In this document: positions 36,897 through 45,566 of the stretch, in pieces
Numbering within the stretch: position 1 is the first letter of the stretch
Layout: each line of letters starts with the position of its first letter
Assembly: GCF_048007035.1 (NCBI RefSeq)
Contig: NZ_CP180355.1
Span: 1,674,001 to 1,738,000 of the forward strand
Direction of reading: 5' to 3'
Source of the DNA: Imperialibacter sp963977595
Lineage (GTDB): Bacteria > Bacteroidota > Bacteroidia > Cytophagales > Cyclobacteriaceae
DNA length: 64,000 nucleotides
Program-made: the position numbers and the translations under genes
Notes under the pieces: model-generated
Told to the model about the DNA's origin: nothing
Database searches by the model: none
What the model saw: only the letters and a program-made list of their open reading frames with translations

Positions 36897-38111
36897 ATGA
36901 ACAAGGTTCAAAGTGCCCTATTCTGTTTATTTTTCATCGCCTTTTCGTTCGCAGGGACTGATGTACGCAGTCAGTCAATCAATAGTTTTAACCTTTCTTA
37001 TACCTACAACCCTTCCGGGCCAATTCAATTCAAATATCGTTTGGTTAAGTCCGACCCGGGCTACAAAGTTTACTTTCAACTGAATCTTCCTGCCTACGAC
37101 ACCATTGGCAATTACGAGTTGAACACTTTTTACCGAAGCTCATATTCGGACTCCTCTGCTTTCAATGAGACAACCCACGATTGGGCTGATCTCACCGACG
37201 TTTCAGCCTATCCACAGCTTGCAGGAAAGCTGGCTTTCATGCCCTCAGAAGGTCAAAATATTATTGTCTTTCACGTCAAAAGACCGAGCACGCAAAAATC
37301 TTTCTTTTTCGATGTAGCGCTGGAGGGCGACAACATGTTTACTCCCGATGGGATAACCCCTGTTGATAAAAATGGTACTCCCATCTTGAGGTCTTTTTTC
37401 AGCCCAAGAGATTCGATCTCTTTGACAGCCGACGATACGGCTCAGCTTTACGGATTTTACTACAATATGGATTTTGAAGAAGCCAGGCCACCCATGGTTA
37501 TCGACACTATTTCCGGAGGCAAAACAATGGAAATTGATAGCTCATTCATGAAGAGAGCGGGTTACTTCTCTGCAACCAAGCCGGGTCTCTACCTGTTTCA
37601 AACGGATTCAAGTTCGGGCTCAGCGCTTGCCATGCGCCTGGCGCCTTTTTACTATCCCAAGTTCGTTTCAGTAGACGAAATCATTGGCACCCTTCGCTAC
37701 ATCAGTTCCAAAGAAGAGTATAATAAGCTGGTGTCGTCCAAAACCAGAAAGAAAGCGCTGGACAATTTCCTGCTGGACATTTCGGGCAGCCAGGACCGGG
37801 CAAAACGGATCATGCAGAACTATTTCACCCGAGTGGCTGAGGCGAACTTGTTGTTTACCGGGTTCAAAGAAGGCTGGAAAACTGATGCGGGTATGATCTA
37901 CATCATTTTTGGCCATCCGGATGTGGTCGAAAGAAACGATGTGGGAGAAGTTTGGACCTACCTCAAAATGGAGGACAAATCTGACCTTAAATTTGAGTTT
38001 ATGAGGGTCAAAAATATTTTCACCCCTGGCTACCTTACGCTAATTCGTAAGGACGATTATGACAGATATTGGTTTCGCTTCGTAGATTTGTGGCGCAAAG
38101 GAAGAATTTAA
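36897..38111 (+). CDS. GWxTD domain-containing exported protein
   Basis: 404 residues from the ATG at 36897, which begins a clean signal peptide (MNKVQSALFCLFFIAFSFAG). A further ATG lies at 36870. The C-terminal third holds the GWxTD domain: EGWKTDAGMIYIIFGHPD and VWTYLKMED...FEFMR, which typifies a Bacteroidota and Acidobacteriota family of unknown function. The N-terminal ~270 residues are beta-rich. The rlmB gene follows closely in the same direction. A TACTTTCG at 36832-36839 is a near-match to the -7 consensus. Confidence 0.85.
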   Translation: MNKVQSALFCLFFIAFSFAGTDVRSQSINSFNLSYTYNPSGPIQFKYRLVKSDPGYKVYFQLNLPAYDTIGNYELNTFYRSSYSDSSAFNETTHDWADLTDVSAYPQLAGKLAFMPSEGQNIIVFHVKRPSTQKSFFFDVALEGDNMFTPDGITPVDKNGTPILRSFFSPRDSISLTADDTAQLYGFYYNMDFEEARPPMVIDTISGGKTMEIDSSFMKRAGYFSATKPGLYLFQTDSSSGSALAMRLAPFYYPKFVSVDEIIGTLRYISSKEEYNKLVSSKTRKKALDNFLLDISGSQDRAKRIMQNYFTRVAEANLLFTGFKEGWKTDAGMIYIIFGHPDVVERNDVGEVWTYLKMEDKSDLKFEFMRVKNIFTPGYLTLIRKDDYDRYWFRFVDLWRKGRI

Positions 38112-38154
38112 ACTGTTCTTCGGCCTGCCGGGTCGCAGAACCAACAAGCATCAG

Positions 38155-38931
38155 GTGATAAGAAAATACCCTCAACAGCGAAGGCCGAACCCTTCCGATA
38201 TGATTTATGGCACCAGGGCGGTGATAGAAGCCATCAAGGCCGACAAACAAATAGACAAAATTTTCATCCAGAAAAATGTTAAAAATGAGCTCACCAATGA
38301 GCTCATCAAGCTACTGATTGAAAATGGCATCGTTTTCCAGAACGTGCCAGGAGAAAAGCTTGACCGCCTAACTGGCAAAAACCACCAGGGAGTCATCGCC
38401 TTTGTCTCCCCCATTGAGTTTGCCGACCTGCACAGGGTTGTATCCTTCATCTTCGACCAGGGCAAGGACGGCCTCATAGTGCTGATTGACCGGGTAACAG
38501 ACGTAAGAAACTTTGGTGCCATTGTGCGAACCGCCGAATCGGCCGGGGCCGACACGATCGTTATCCCATCCAAAGGCAGCGCTCAAATTGGCAGCGATGC
38601 TGTGAAAACATCGGCCGGGGCTCTTAACCATCTTCCCATTTGCAAAGTGAATGACTTCGAAGAGTCGGTCAAGTACCTCAAAGAGTCAGGCTTCCACGTG
38701 GTGGCCTGCACCGAGAAGACAGACCAGCTGTATTCAGATGCTGACCTTACCGGGCCTGTGGCGCTCATTATGGGTTCTGAAGAAGATGGCATTTCTGACA
38801 GCGTGCTTGAAATGGCTGATACGAAGGTGAAAATCCCTATGCAGGGCAAAATTGAATCGCTGAATGTTTCCGTGGCAGCCGGTATTTTTCTTTTCGAGGT
38901 GGTAAGACAAAGAATGGCAGCCTTGAAGTAG
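38155..38931 (+). CDS. rlmB: 23S rRNA (guanosine-2251-2'-O)-methyltransferase, GTG start
   Basis: 258 residues, SpoU/TrmH family. N-terminal substrate-binding domain begins MIYGTRAVIEAIKADKQIDKIF; the catalytic SPOUT domain has the three SpoU motifs: VTDVRNFGAIVRTAESAGAD, ALIMGSEEDGIS and IPMQGKIESLNVSVAAGIFLFE. It methylates the ribose of G2251 in the ribosomal P loop of 23S rRNA. The GTG at 38155 is 44 bases after the GWxTD stop; an internal ATG (residue 16) is a possible alternative. It converges on manC. Confidence 0.9.
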   Translation: MIRKYPQQRRPNPSDMIYGTRAVIEAIKADKQIDKIFIQKNVKNELTNELIKLLIENGIVFQNVPGEKLDRLTGKNHQGVIAFVSPIEFADLHRVVSFIFDQGKDGLIVLIDRVTDVRNFGAIVRTAESAGADTIVIPSKGSAQIGSDAVKTSAGALNHLPICKVNDFEESVKYLKESGFHVVACTEKTDQLYSDADLTGPVALIMGSEEDGISDSVLEMADTKVKIPMQGKIESLNVSVAAGIFLFEVVRQRMAALK

Positions 38932-38976
38932 ACTGCCATTCCAAAAAGTTTACAAAAAACTGCGTTGGCTGAGCGC

Positions 38977-40065
38977 TCAGAGGAGCTCCTCACCCTTCTT
39001 GTTTTTCACGTCGTTCACAAACTCCCTGAACTTCGCTTCCTGGTCTTTTTTTACTATCATTAATACATCCTCAAAATCTGCAACGAGGTAGCCTTCGAGG
39101 TCTTGTAGAATAACCAGCTTGTCCTTATCTGTTTTGATAATGTTGCTGTGACTATCGTAAGGAAGTAACTCTGCACCCATAACGATGTTCTCGTTTTCCT
39201 CCTTTTTCAGGTTATCGTAGAGTGAGCCCCACGAGCCCAAATCCGACCAGGCAAAATCGCCCAGCACGACATAAACATCGTTTGCCTTTTCCATAATACC
39301 GTAGTCAATAGATATATTTCTACACTGCGTATAGGCCTTGTCAATATACTGCTGCTCGGTGTCAGTGTAATAATGCTCCATTCCATCATCGAAGGCCTCA
39401 GCCATTTCGGGCAGGCTATTTTCATATTCCTTGATGATCGTAGAAGTCTTCCAAATAAAGATCCCCGCATTCCAGACAAAATCCCCACTTTCCAGAAACT
39501 TCTTGGCCCATTCCAGCTCAGGTTTTTCCGTGAATGTTTTAACCTTCCTGGCTGCGCCAAACTTTTCTTCAGAATACTGAATATAGCCATAGCCGGTTTC
39601 TGGCTTTGTTGGCTTAATGCCTATCGTAACCAGGTTGCCTTCCTTCTGCGCTGCGAATATGCCCTCCTCAACCGTAGCAATGAATTTGTCCTCATTAAAA
39701 ATGGCATGATCTGCCGGGGTGATTACCACCGTGGCGTCAGGGTTCTTTTTGTGAATTTTGTAGCACGCATAGGCCACGCACGGAGCGGTATTTCTCCGGG
39801 CTGGCTCAAGCAGTATTTGATCCTGCTGAAGGTCAGGTAATTGTTCCTTTACTAATTCAGCGTATTGTTGATTAGTGACGATCAATATGTTATCTTTGCC
39901 CGCCGTTTGCAGGAACCGGTTGTAGGTCATTTGTAAAAGTGACTGACCAGTACCAAATATGTCAAGAAATTGTTTTGGGCGCTTGTTTCTGCTATAGGGC
40001 CAAAACCTACTCCCTACACCACCGGCCATAATTATTACAAAAGTTTGACTGCTTTTTCTGTCCAT
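38977..40065 (-). CDS. manC: Mannose-1-phosphate guanylyltransferase
   Basis: 362 residues, the single-domain form without a C-terminal isomerase. The nucleotidyltransferase signature is AGGVGSRFWPYSRNKRPKQFL near the N-terminus, with PARRNTAPCVAYA, VITPADHAI, ETGYGYIQ and FVWNAGIFIWK following. It makes GDP-mannose from GTP and mannose-1-phosphate, the precursor for mannose and for GDP-fucose-type sugars in glycans. This is relevant to the glycan genes and the TMEM260-like enzymes in the window. Preceded by a good promoter (40091-40120). Confidence 0.93.
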   Translation of the reverse strand: MDRKSSQTFVIIMAGGVGSRFWPYSRNKRPKQFLDIFGTGQSLLQMTYNRFLQTAGKDNILIVTNQQYAELVKEQLPDLQQDQILLEPARRNTAPCVAYACYKIHKKNPDATVVITPADHAIFNEDKFIATVEEGIFAAQKEGNLVTIGIKPTKPETGYGYIQYSEEKFGAARKVKTFTEKPELEWAKKFLESGDFVWNAGIFIWKTSTIIKEYENSLPEMAEAFDDGMEHYYTDTEQQYIDKAYTQCRNISIDYGIMEKANDVYVVLGDFAWSDLGSWGSLYDNLKKEENENIVMGAELLPYDSHSNIIKTDKDKLVILQDLEGYLVADFEDVLMIVKKDQEAKFREFVNDVKNKKGEELL

Positions 40066-40090
40066 TGCTTAGCTAAAACGTATTTCGTTG

Positions 40091-40120
40091 CAAATATAGG
40101 CTTTAAATACGGTCAGCAAA
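40091..40120 (-). promoter_or_regulatory. Promoter of manC
   Basis: On the minus strand TTTG (40120-40117) is followed after 18 bases by TATATTTG (40098-40091), matching the -33/-7 Bacteroidota promoter. The start codon lies 25 bases further on. Confidence 0.65.
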
Positions 40121-40294
40121 GGTCGTGGAATCATTAAAGAGCATGATGACGCTGTTATAAAACGACTATGAATGACGTCCATCACTCCTTATCACTGATA
40201 TTTGAAAAGTGAGCGTGTCATTTGAATTAAAATTAGTATATTCAATTGCTCAGCTAACTGTGTGTAAAAGCTGAAAAAGAAATTGCAGAGCCAT

Positions 40295-42478
40295 ATGATT
40301 GCGAGCCTGGAGGAACAATTAAAAGATAAGTTAAAAGAAGTTTTTGGGTACAGCAGCTTTCGAGGCACCCAGGAAGCGATCATCAAAAATATACTTGACG
40401 GACGGAACACCTTCGTCATCATGCCAACCGGTGCGGGCAAGTCGCTTTGTTACCAGCTGCCAGCCCTGATACTTGATGGTGCGGCCATTGTTATCTCACC
40501 TCTTATTGCCCTGATGAAAAATCAGGTCGATCAGTTGAATGCGGTGGGTGTCAATGCCCAGTTCCTCAACTCTACGTTGACCAAGACGGAAATGAACAGG
40601 GTAAAGAGAGAGACCCTGAGCGGAGAGGTGCAACTACTTTATGTGGCACCTGAATCTCTTACCAAAGAAGAAAATATTGAGTTCCTCAAAAAAGCAAACA
40701 TTTCTTTTGCCGCAATTGACGAGGCTCATTGTATCTCGGAGTGGGGCCATGACTTCAGGCCTGAGTACCGGAGAATCAAGCAGATTCTGGCTCAAATCAG
40801 CAACATGCCCGTAATTGCGCTGACTGCCACTGCTACTCCGAAGGTGCAAATTGATATTCAGAAGAACCTGCAAATGGAAGAGGCCGACATTTTTAAGTCT
40901 TCTTTCAACAGAGAAAATCTATACTACGAGGTTCGCCCCAAGCAGCACACCAAAAAGCAACTGGTAAAGTTTGTAAAGTCGCAGAAAGGCAAATCTGGAA
41001 TCGTGTACTGCCTGAGCCGAAAGAAAGTTGAGGAAATAGCCAACTTGCTGCAAGTAAATGATGTGAAAGCTGCTCCCTATCACGCCGGCCTTGATGCTGC
41101 GGTACGAATAAAGAATCAGGACGACTTCCTGAACGAAGAAGTGGATGTCATTGTGGCAACCATTGCTTTCGGTATGGGCATCGATAAGCCAGATGTTCGC
41201 TTTGTTGTGCATTACGACACTCCAAAATCATTGGAAGGATACTATCAGGAAACTGGTCGTGCCGGAAGAGATGGTCTGGAGGGTAACTGCATCATGTTCT
41301 ACAGTTACAACGACATCATCAAGCTTGAAAAATTCAATAAGGACAAAACTGTTACTGAGAGAGACAACGCCAGAGTGCTGCTTGATGAAATGGTGTCCTA
41401 TGCTGAGTCATCACTTTGTAGAAGAAAGCAACTGCTTCACTACTTTGGCGAAAGCTATGATCATGATTGCAACTTCTGTGACAACTGCCTGAAGCCAAGG
41501 GAAAAGTTCGAAGGCGAGGAGTACGTTCAATGGGTGCTTAGAGCTGCAATGGAAACGGGCGAAAGGTTTAACCTGGCACACCTCGTAGATGTGGTGAAAG
41601 GCACACCCTCGCAATATGTAAAAAGTTATGGGCATGATGCTTTGTCGATTTTTGGCAAAGGAAAAGAGCTGGAAGAAAGTCTCATCAAGTCGGTAGTTCG
41701 GCAGTCTCTGTTGCTGGAGTTTCTTGAGAAAGACATTGAAAATATTGGCGTGTTGAAAGTAACCGCTAAAGGCAAGGACTTTATTGTGGATCCTTTTGCT
41801 ATCAAGCTCTCAAAAGACCACGAATATGACGTGGAAGTAACCGAGGAAGAAGAGGACGCAGAAAAAGTACCTACCACGACCAAGGCCTACGACGAGGCGC
41901 TCTTCGAAATGCTTAGAAATCTTCGGAAGAAGGTTGCGAAGCAAATGGACCTGCCACCATATGTCGTTTTTCAGGATCCTTCCCTTGAGGAAATGGCCAC
42001 CATCTACCCCACCACCAAAGACGAGCTTGCCCAGATCAACGGCGTCGGCATGGGCAAGGTGGCAAAATTTGGCAAGCCTTTTCTCGAGACTATTGCCAAA
42101 TACGTTGAGGAAAATGACATTGAAACTGCCTCTGATGTAGTGGTTAAGTCGGCTGGACAGAAGTCGAAAATCAAGATCTTCATCATACAGCAAATTGACC
42201 GCAAGGTGGATTTGGAGGAGATTGCCGAAGCCAAAAGCATGGCCATGGAGGAGATCATTAACGAAATTGAACACATCTGCTACTCAGGTACCAAGCTCAA
42301 CCTTGAATACTATATTGATCAGGTGCTGGACGAAGACAGGCAAGATGAAATCATCGACTATTTCATGAATGCTGAAACAGACAGCATTGCAGTTGCACTG
42401 GAAGAGCTGGGTGACGACTATTCGGAGGAAGAGCTAAGACTTGTCCGTATAAAATTCCTGTCAGAATACGCCAATTAA
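40295..42478 (+). CDS. recQ: ATP-dependent DNA helicase RecQ
   Basis: 727 residues from the ATG at 40295 (a TTG at 40283 is also in frame). The SF2 helicase core has FRGTQEAII, Walker A MPTGAGKSLCYQ, AIDEAHCISEWGHDFRPEY and motif VI QETGRAGRDG. The zinc-binding RecQ-Ct subdomain is shown by CRRKQLLHYF and CNFCDNC, followed by the winged-helix RQC region. An HRDC domain (EALFEMLRNLRKKVAKQ.....PYVVFQD) follows, with a further C-terminal extension of ~100 residues. RecQ unwinds DNA 3' to 5' in recombination and replication repair. Length is somewhat above the E. coli enzyme because of this extension. Confidence 0.94.
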   Translation: MIASLEEQLKDKLKEVFGYSSFRGTQEAIIKNILDGRNTFVIMPTGAGKSLCYQLPALILDGAAIVISPLIALMKNQVDQLNAVGVNAQFLNSTLTKTEMNRVKRETLSGEVQLLYVAPESLTKEENIEFLKKANISFAAIDEAHCISEWGHDFRPEYRRIKQILAQISNMPVIALTATATPKVQIDIQKNLQMEEADIFKSSFNRENLYYEVRPKQHTKKQLVKFVKSQKGKSGIVYCLSRKKVEEIANLLQVNDVKAAPYHAGLDAAVRIKNQDDFLNEEVDVIVATIAFGMGIDKPDVRFVVHYDTPKSLEGYYQETGRAGRDGLEGNCIMFYSYNDIIKLEKFNKDKTVTERDNARVLLDEMVSYAESSLCRRKQLLHYFGESYDHDCNFCDNCLKPREKFEGEEYVQWVLRAAMETGERFNLAHLVDVVKGTPSQYVKSYGHDALSIFGKGKELEESLIKSVVRQSLLLEFLEKDIENIGVLKVTAKGKDFIVDPFAIKLSKDHEYDVEVTEEEEDAEKVPTTTKAYDEALFEMLRNLRKKVAKQMDLPPYVVFQDPSLEEMATIYPTTKDELAQINGVGMGKVAKFGKPFLETIAKYVEENDIETASDVVVKSAGQKSKIKIFIIQQIDRKVDLEEIAEAKSMAMEEIINEIEHICYSGTKLNLEYYIDQVLDEDRQDEIIDYFMNAETDSIAVALEELGDDYSEEELRLVRIKFLSEYAN

Positions 42479-42509
42479 TTGGTGCATAGCCTCCTCCTTC
42501 TTAAGTTTG
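42479..42509 (+). promoter_or_regulatory. Promoter of purD
   Basis: TTG (42479-42481), 20 bases, then TAAGTTTG (42502-42509), an exact TAnnTTTG. It begins at the very end of recQ. The TTG start possible at 42507 would lie inside the -7 element, so the ATG at 42531 is the real purD start. Confidence 0.65.
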
Positions 42510-42530
42510 TCGGCTAAACAATTCATCACT

Positions 42531-43817
42531 ATGAATATAGCCGTCATTGGTTCAGGAGGAAGAGAACACGCACTTTCATGGAAAATTTCTCAAAGTCCGA
42601 AGTGTGATAATCTCTTTATCGTACCAGGCAACGCCGGCACTTCATCGGTTGGCACCAATGTCTCGCTTTCCACTACCGACTTTCCAACGATAGCCGAATG
42701 GGCCCTGAAGGAAAAAATAGCACTGATCATTGTTGGGCCTGAAGAACCTCTCGTAAAAGGCTTCCGGGATTACTTCGAAACAAGAAAAGACCTCGCTCAC
42801 ATAGCCATTGTAGGGCCCGGAGCCGCCGGTGCAGCACTTGAAGGCAGCAAGGACGTCTCCAAGCAGTTTATGCTGAAACACGGCATTCCCACCGCCAGAG
42901 CGAAAACCATCATTGCCGGCAACCTTTCCGAGGGCTTTCAATTTCTCGACTCTCTTCAACCTCCCTACGTGCTAAAAGCAGACGGACTGGCCGCCGGCAA
43001 AGGTGTAATCATCACAGGCAATCTTGCGGAGGCTAAAGACAGGCTCAGGTTCATGATTGAAGAGGCCGAATTTGGGGAAGCTAGCAGAAAAGTGCTCATA
43101 GAAGAGTTTCTGGATGGCATCGAGCTTTCCGTTTTCGTGCTAACTGACGGGAAAGACTATATCATTCTGCCTGAGGCTAAGGACTATAAAAGAATCGGCG
43201 ATGACGATACCGGACCAAACACAGGTGGCATGGGAGCTGTCTCGCCAGTGCCGTTTGCTCCGGGCGAATTTCTGAAGAAGGTAGAGGAAAAAGTCGTAAA
43301 GCCAACAGTTGACGGGCTGAAGAAAGACAATATTGACTACAAAGGCTTTATTTTCATTGGTTTGATGAACGTAGGCGGTGAACCCTATGTGATCGAATAC
43401 AATGTGAGGATGGGTGATCCGGAGACGCAGGTTGTTATTCCCCGGATCAAATCAGACCTTGTTAACTTGCTCCTGGCCACAGCACAGGGCAAGCTAAAAG
43501 GTCAGTCGTTTGAAGTAAGGCCTGATTTTGCAACGACCGTGGTGATGGTGGCAGGAGGTTATCCTTCAGGCTATGAGAAAGGAAAGCCGATAACCGGTCT
43601 GGGCGGCAAATACGATTCAGAGGTGTTCCACGCAGGCACAAAAGTCTCCGGCGACGACGTTGTCACCAATGGCGGCAGGGTGTTGGCCATTACCAGCTTT
43701 GGGAGCTCGATTCAGGAAGCCGTCAGCAAGAGTTATAAAACAATAGATAGTATTACGTGGGATCAGGCCAATTTCAGAAAGGACATCGGCCAGGATCTGG
43801 TAAAGTACAATGGATAG
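42531..43817 (+). CDS. purD: Phosphoribosylamine-glycine ligase
   Basis: 428 residues, family-typical. MNIAVIGSGGREHALSWKI is the N-terminal signature, VGPEEPLVKG, GSKDVSKQFM, and the ATP-grasp core LKADGLAAGKGVII, GIELSVFVLTDGK and NTGGMGAVSPVPF and YNVRMGDPETQVV. It joins glycine to 5-phosphoribosylamine with ATP in purine synthesis, making GAR. The gene has its own promoter at 42479-42509. Confidence 0.95.
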   Translation: MNIAVIGSGGREHALSWKISQSPKCDNLFIVPGNAGTSSVGTNVSLSTTDFPTIAEWALKEKIALIIVGPEEPLVKGFRDYFETRKDLAHIAIVGPGAAGAALEGSKDVSKQFMLKHGIPTARAKTIIAGNLSEGFQFLDSLQPPYVLKADGLAAGKGVIITGNLAEAKDRLRFMIEEAEFGEASRKVLIEEFLDGIELSVFVLTDGKDYIILPEAKDYKRIGDDDTGPNTGGMGAVSPVPFAPGEFLKKVEEKVVKPTVDGLKKDNIDYKGFIFIGLMNVGGEPYVIEYNVRMGDPETQVVIPRIKSDLVNLLLATAQGKLKGQSFEVRPDFATTVVMVAGGYPSGYEKGKPITGLGGKYDSEVFHAGTKVSGDDVVTNGGRVLAITSFGSSIQEAVSKSYKTIDSITWDQANFRKDIGQDLVKYNG

Positions 43818-43855
43818 CAGGCATTGTTAGCACCTGATGGTTTTGAAATTATTTT

Positions 43856-43863
43856 TATATTTG
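43856..43863 (+). promoter_or_regulatory. -7 element ahead of the ricT-gldH pair
   Basis: TATATTTG matches the TAnnTTTG consensus, 28 bases before the ATG at 43892. No TTG at the usual distance was found, so the promoter is only partly supported. Confidence 0.4.
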
Positions 43864-43891
43864 AGAAGAGCTAACATAAAATTGCTTAGAG

Positions 43892-45058
43892 ATGGGATGT
43901 AGCACATGCAGTAGTGTAACTACCGCAGATGGTAAAGTGGCTGGTTGCAAAAGCAATGGTGGCTGCTCGACAGGTGGTTGCAATAAAATGAACGTTTTTG
44001 ACTGGCTTTCCAACATGGACATGCCAGCTGTAGATAAATTTGATGTAGTTGAAGTAAGGTTTAAGAACGGCCGAAAGGACTTTTTTCGCAATAGCGAACA
44101 CCTGCCTATCGTCACCGGCGATGCCGTTGTAGTAGATGTTCCGAACGGCCACCATATTGGCTACGTGTCTCTTCAGGGAGAGCTTGTTCGGCTTCAAATG
44201 CAGAAGAAAAAAGTGGCTAATGACAGTGAGGTCAAGAATATCTACAGAATAGCCACCCAAAAAGACCTGGAAAAATTTGAACAGGTTCAGGCAAGAGATC
44301 TCCCAACCCTCTTTCGCACAAGAGAGATCATCAGAGAGCTCAAACTGGACATGAAGCTGACCGACATCGAATTTCAAGCCGATAACACCAAAGCCACATT
44401 CTATTACTCTGCTGACGACAGAGTTGACTTTCGTGAGTTGATAAAGCTACTGGCTGCAGAGTTTAAAATTCGGGTAGAAATGCGCCAGATTAGCTTGAGG
44501 CAGGAAGCAGGCCGACTCGGTGGAATAGGCGTATGCGGCAGAGAATTGTGCTGCTCCACCTGGCTCTCTGAATTCAAGAGCGTGTCCACTTCCGCAGCCA
44601 GGTACCAAAACCTGTCGCTGAATCCAAGTAAGCTTTCCGGGCAATGCGGCAGACTCAAGTGCTGCCTTAATTACGAACTCGACACTTACATGGATGCACT
44701 GGAGGGAATTCCCGAGCTGGAAGCTCCTCTGCTCACGGCACGTGGTGAGGCGTCGCTGCAAAAGACTGACATCTTCCGAAAAACCATGTGGTTCGGCTAC
44801 AGGGACGAAAATACCTGGTATCCATTGGACGTTGAGCGGGTAAAAGTCATTCTTGAAATGAACAAGAAAGGCCAAAAACCTGATACCCTGGCTATAGACA
44901 AAGAAGATAACGGAAGAGATGCCAACCAGGCTCTCAACAGTGACCTGGTGAACCTGGACAAGAAATTTGGCGGACAGGGCAGCGGCAAAAAGAAGAAAAA
45001 GAACAAAAAACGATTCAAGAATCGTAACCGGGGTCAAAACAATCAACCAAAGCAATAG
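43892..45058 (+). CDS. ricT: PSP1-domain protein RicT (YaaT-like)
   Basis: 388 residues. The PSP1 core contains EVRFKNGRKDFF, ITDIEFQADNTKATFYYSADDRVDFRELIKLLAAEFKIRVEMRQISLRQEA, and the conserved GVCGRELCCSTWL and GQCGRLKCCLNYE cysteine motifs. In Bacillus subtilis, RicT (YaaT) works with RicA and RicF in an iron-sulfur complex affecting mRNA processing and development; in Bacteroidota its role is unknown. The N-terminus adds a cysteine cluster (C3, C6, C19, C25, C30) and the C-terminus a long Lys/Arg/Asn-rich tail likely to bind RNA. gldH starts directly after its stop. Confidence 0.88.
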   Translation: MGCSTCSSVTTADGKVAGCKSNGGCSTGGCNKMNVFDWLSNMDMPAVDKFDVVEVRFKNGRKDFFRNSEHLPIVTGDAVVVDVPNGHHIGYVSLQGELVRLQMQKKKVANDSEVKNIYRIATQKDLEKFEQVQARDLPTLFRTREIIRELKLDMKLTDIEFQADNTKATFYYSADDRVDFRELIKLLAAEFKIRVEMRQISLRQEAGRLGGIGVCGRELCCSTWLSEFKSVSTSAARYQNLSLNPSKLSGQCGRLKCCLNYELDTYMDALEGIPELEAPLLTARGEASLQKTDIFRKTMWFGYRDENTWYPLDVERVKVILEMNKKGQKPDTLAIDKEDNGRDANQALNSDLVNLDKKFGGQGSGKKKKKNKKRFKNRNRGQNNQPKQ

Positions 45059-45562
45059 ATGAGGACACCATTATTGGGAAGCAAGCTTGGCGGCCTCATT
45101 TGTTTGTCAGCAGGTTTGGTATTTCTCTTATCATCATGCAGTGATTCAAGGATTTATGATGAATACCACGACTTTGATGAAAACGTGTGGCACATGGATT
45201 CTACGGAGAAATTCACTTTTACTGTCGATACGACGGAAGACCCGTTTCGGCTTTCTTATCTGGTAAGAAACACTGCAGACTACTCATACTACAACCTCTA
45301 TCTCAAGTTCACTCTTGAAGACTCCCTTCATCAAGGGATCGAAAGCCAGATGCAGGAGGTAATTCTGTTCGACCCTAAAACCGGGAAGCCCTATGGCAGT
45401 GGGCTTGGAGGTTTGTTTTCTCATGAGTTTCCTGCCATCGATAACTTCACATTTCCTTACCCAGGGAAGTTCACCTTTTCAGTTCGGCAATACATGAGAG
45501 TGGAAAGCCTGGCAGGCATTCAGTCGCTTGGATTGAAAGTTGAAAGAGTCGGGCAAGAATAG
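45059..45562 (+). CDS. gldH: Gliding motility lipoprotein GldH
   Basis: 167 residues. The signal peptide ends in a lipobox LSSC with Cys27 as the lipidated residue, followed by DSRIYDEYHDFDENVWHMD, a segment typical of GldH, and a beta-rich body (LYLKFTLEDSL, FPYPGKFTFSVRQYMR). GldH is required for gliding in Flavobacterium johnsoniae, where it is linked to the gliding/type IX secretion apparatus. The ATG immediately follows the ricT stop, so the two are translated together, an arrangement I recall from other Bacteroidota. Confidence 0.88.
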   Translation: MRTPLLGSKLGGLICLSAGLVFLLSSCSDSRIYDEYHDFDENVWHMDSTEKFTFTVDTTEDPFRLSYLVRNTADYSYYNLYLKFTLEDSLHQGIESQMQEVILFDPKTGKPYGSGLGGLFSHEFPAIDNFTFPYPGKFTFSVRQYMRVESLAGIQSLGLKVERVGQE

Positions 45563-45566
45563 CTAT

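Noticed and set aside
38969..38990. Palindromes CTGAGCGCTCAG and AGGAGCTCCT as a terminator between rlmB and manC
   Set aside because: No T-run follows on either strand and part lies inside manC; terminator function is not supported.
44447..45055. Antisense open frame of 202 codons inside ricT
   Set aside because: Shadow of the ricT coding sequence; low-complexity end comes from the Lys-rich tail read backwards.
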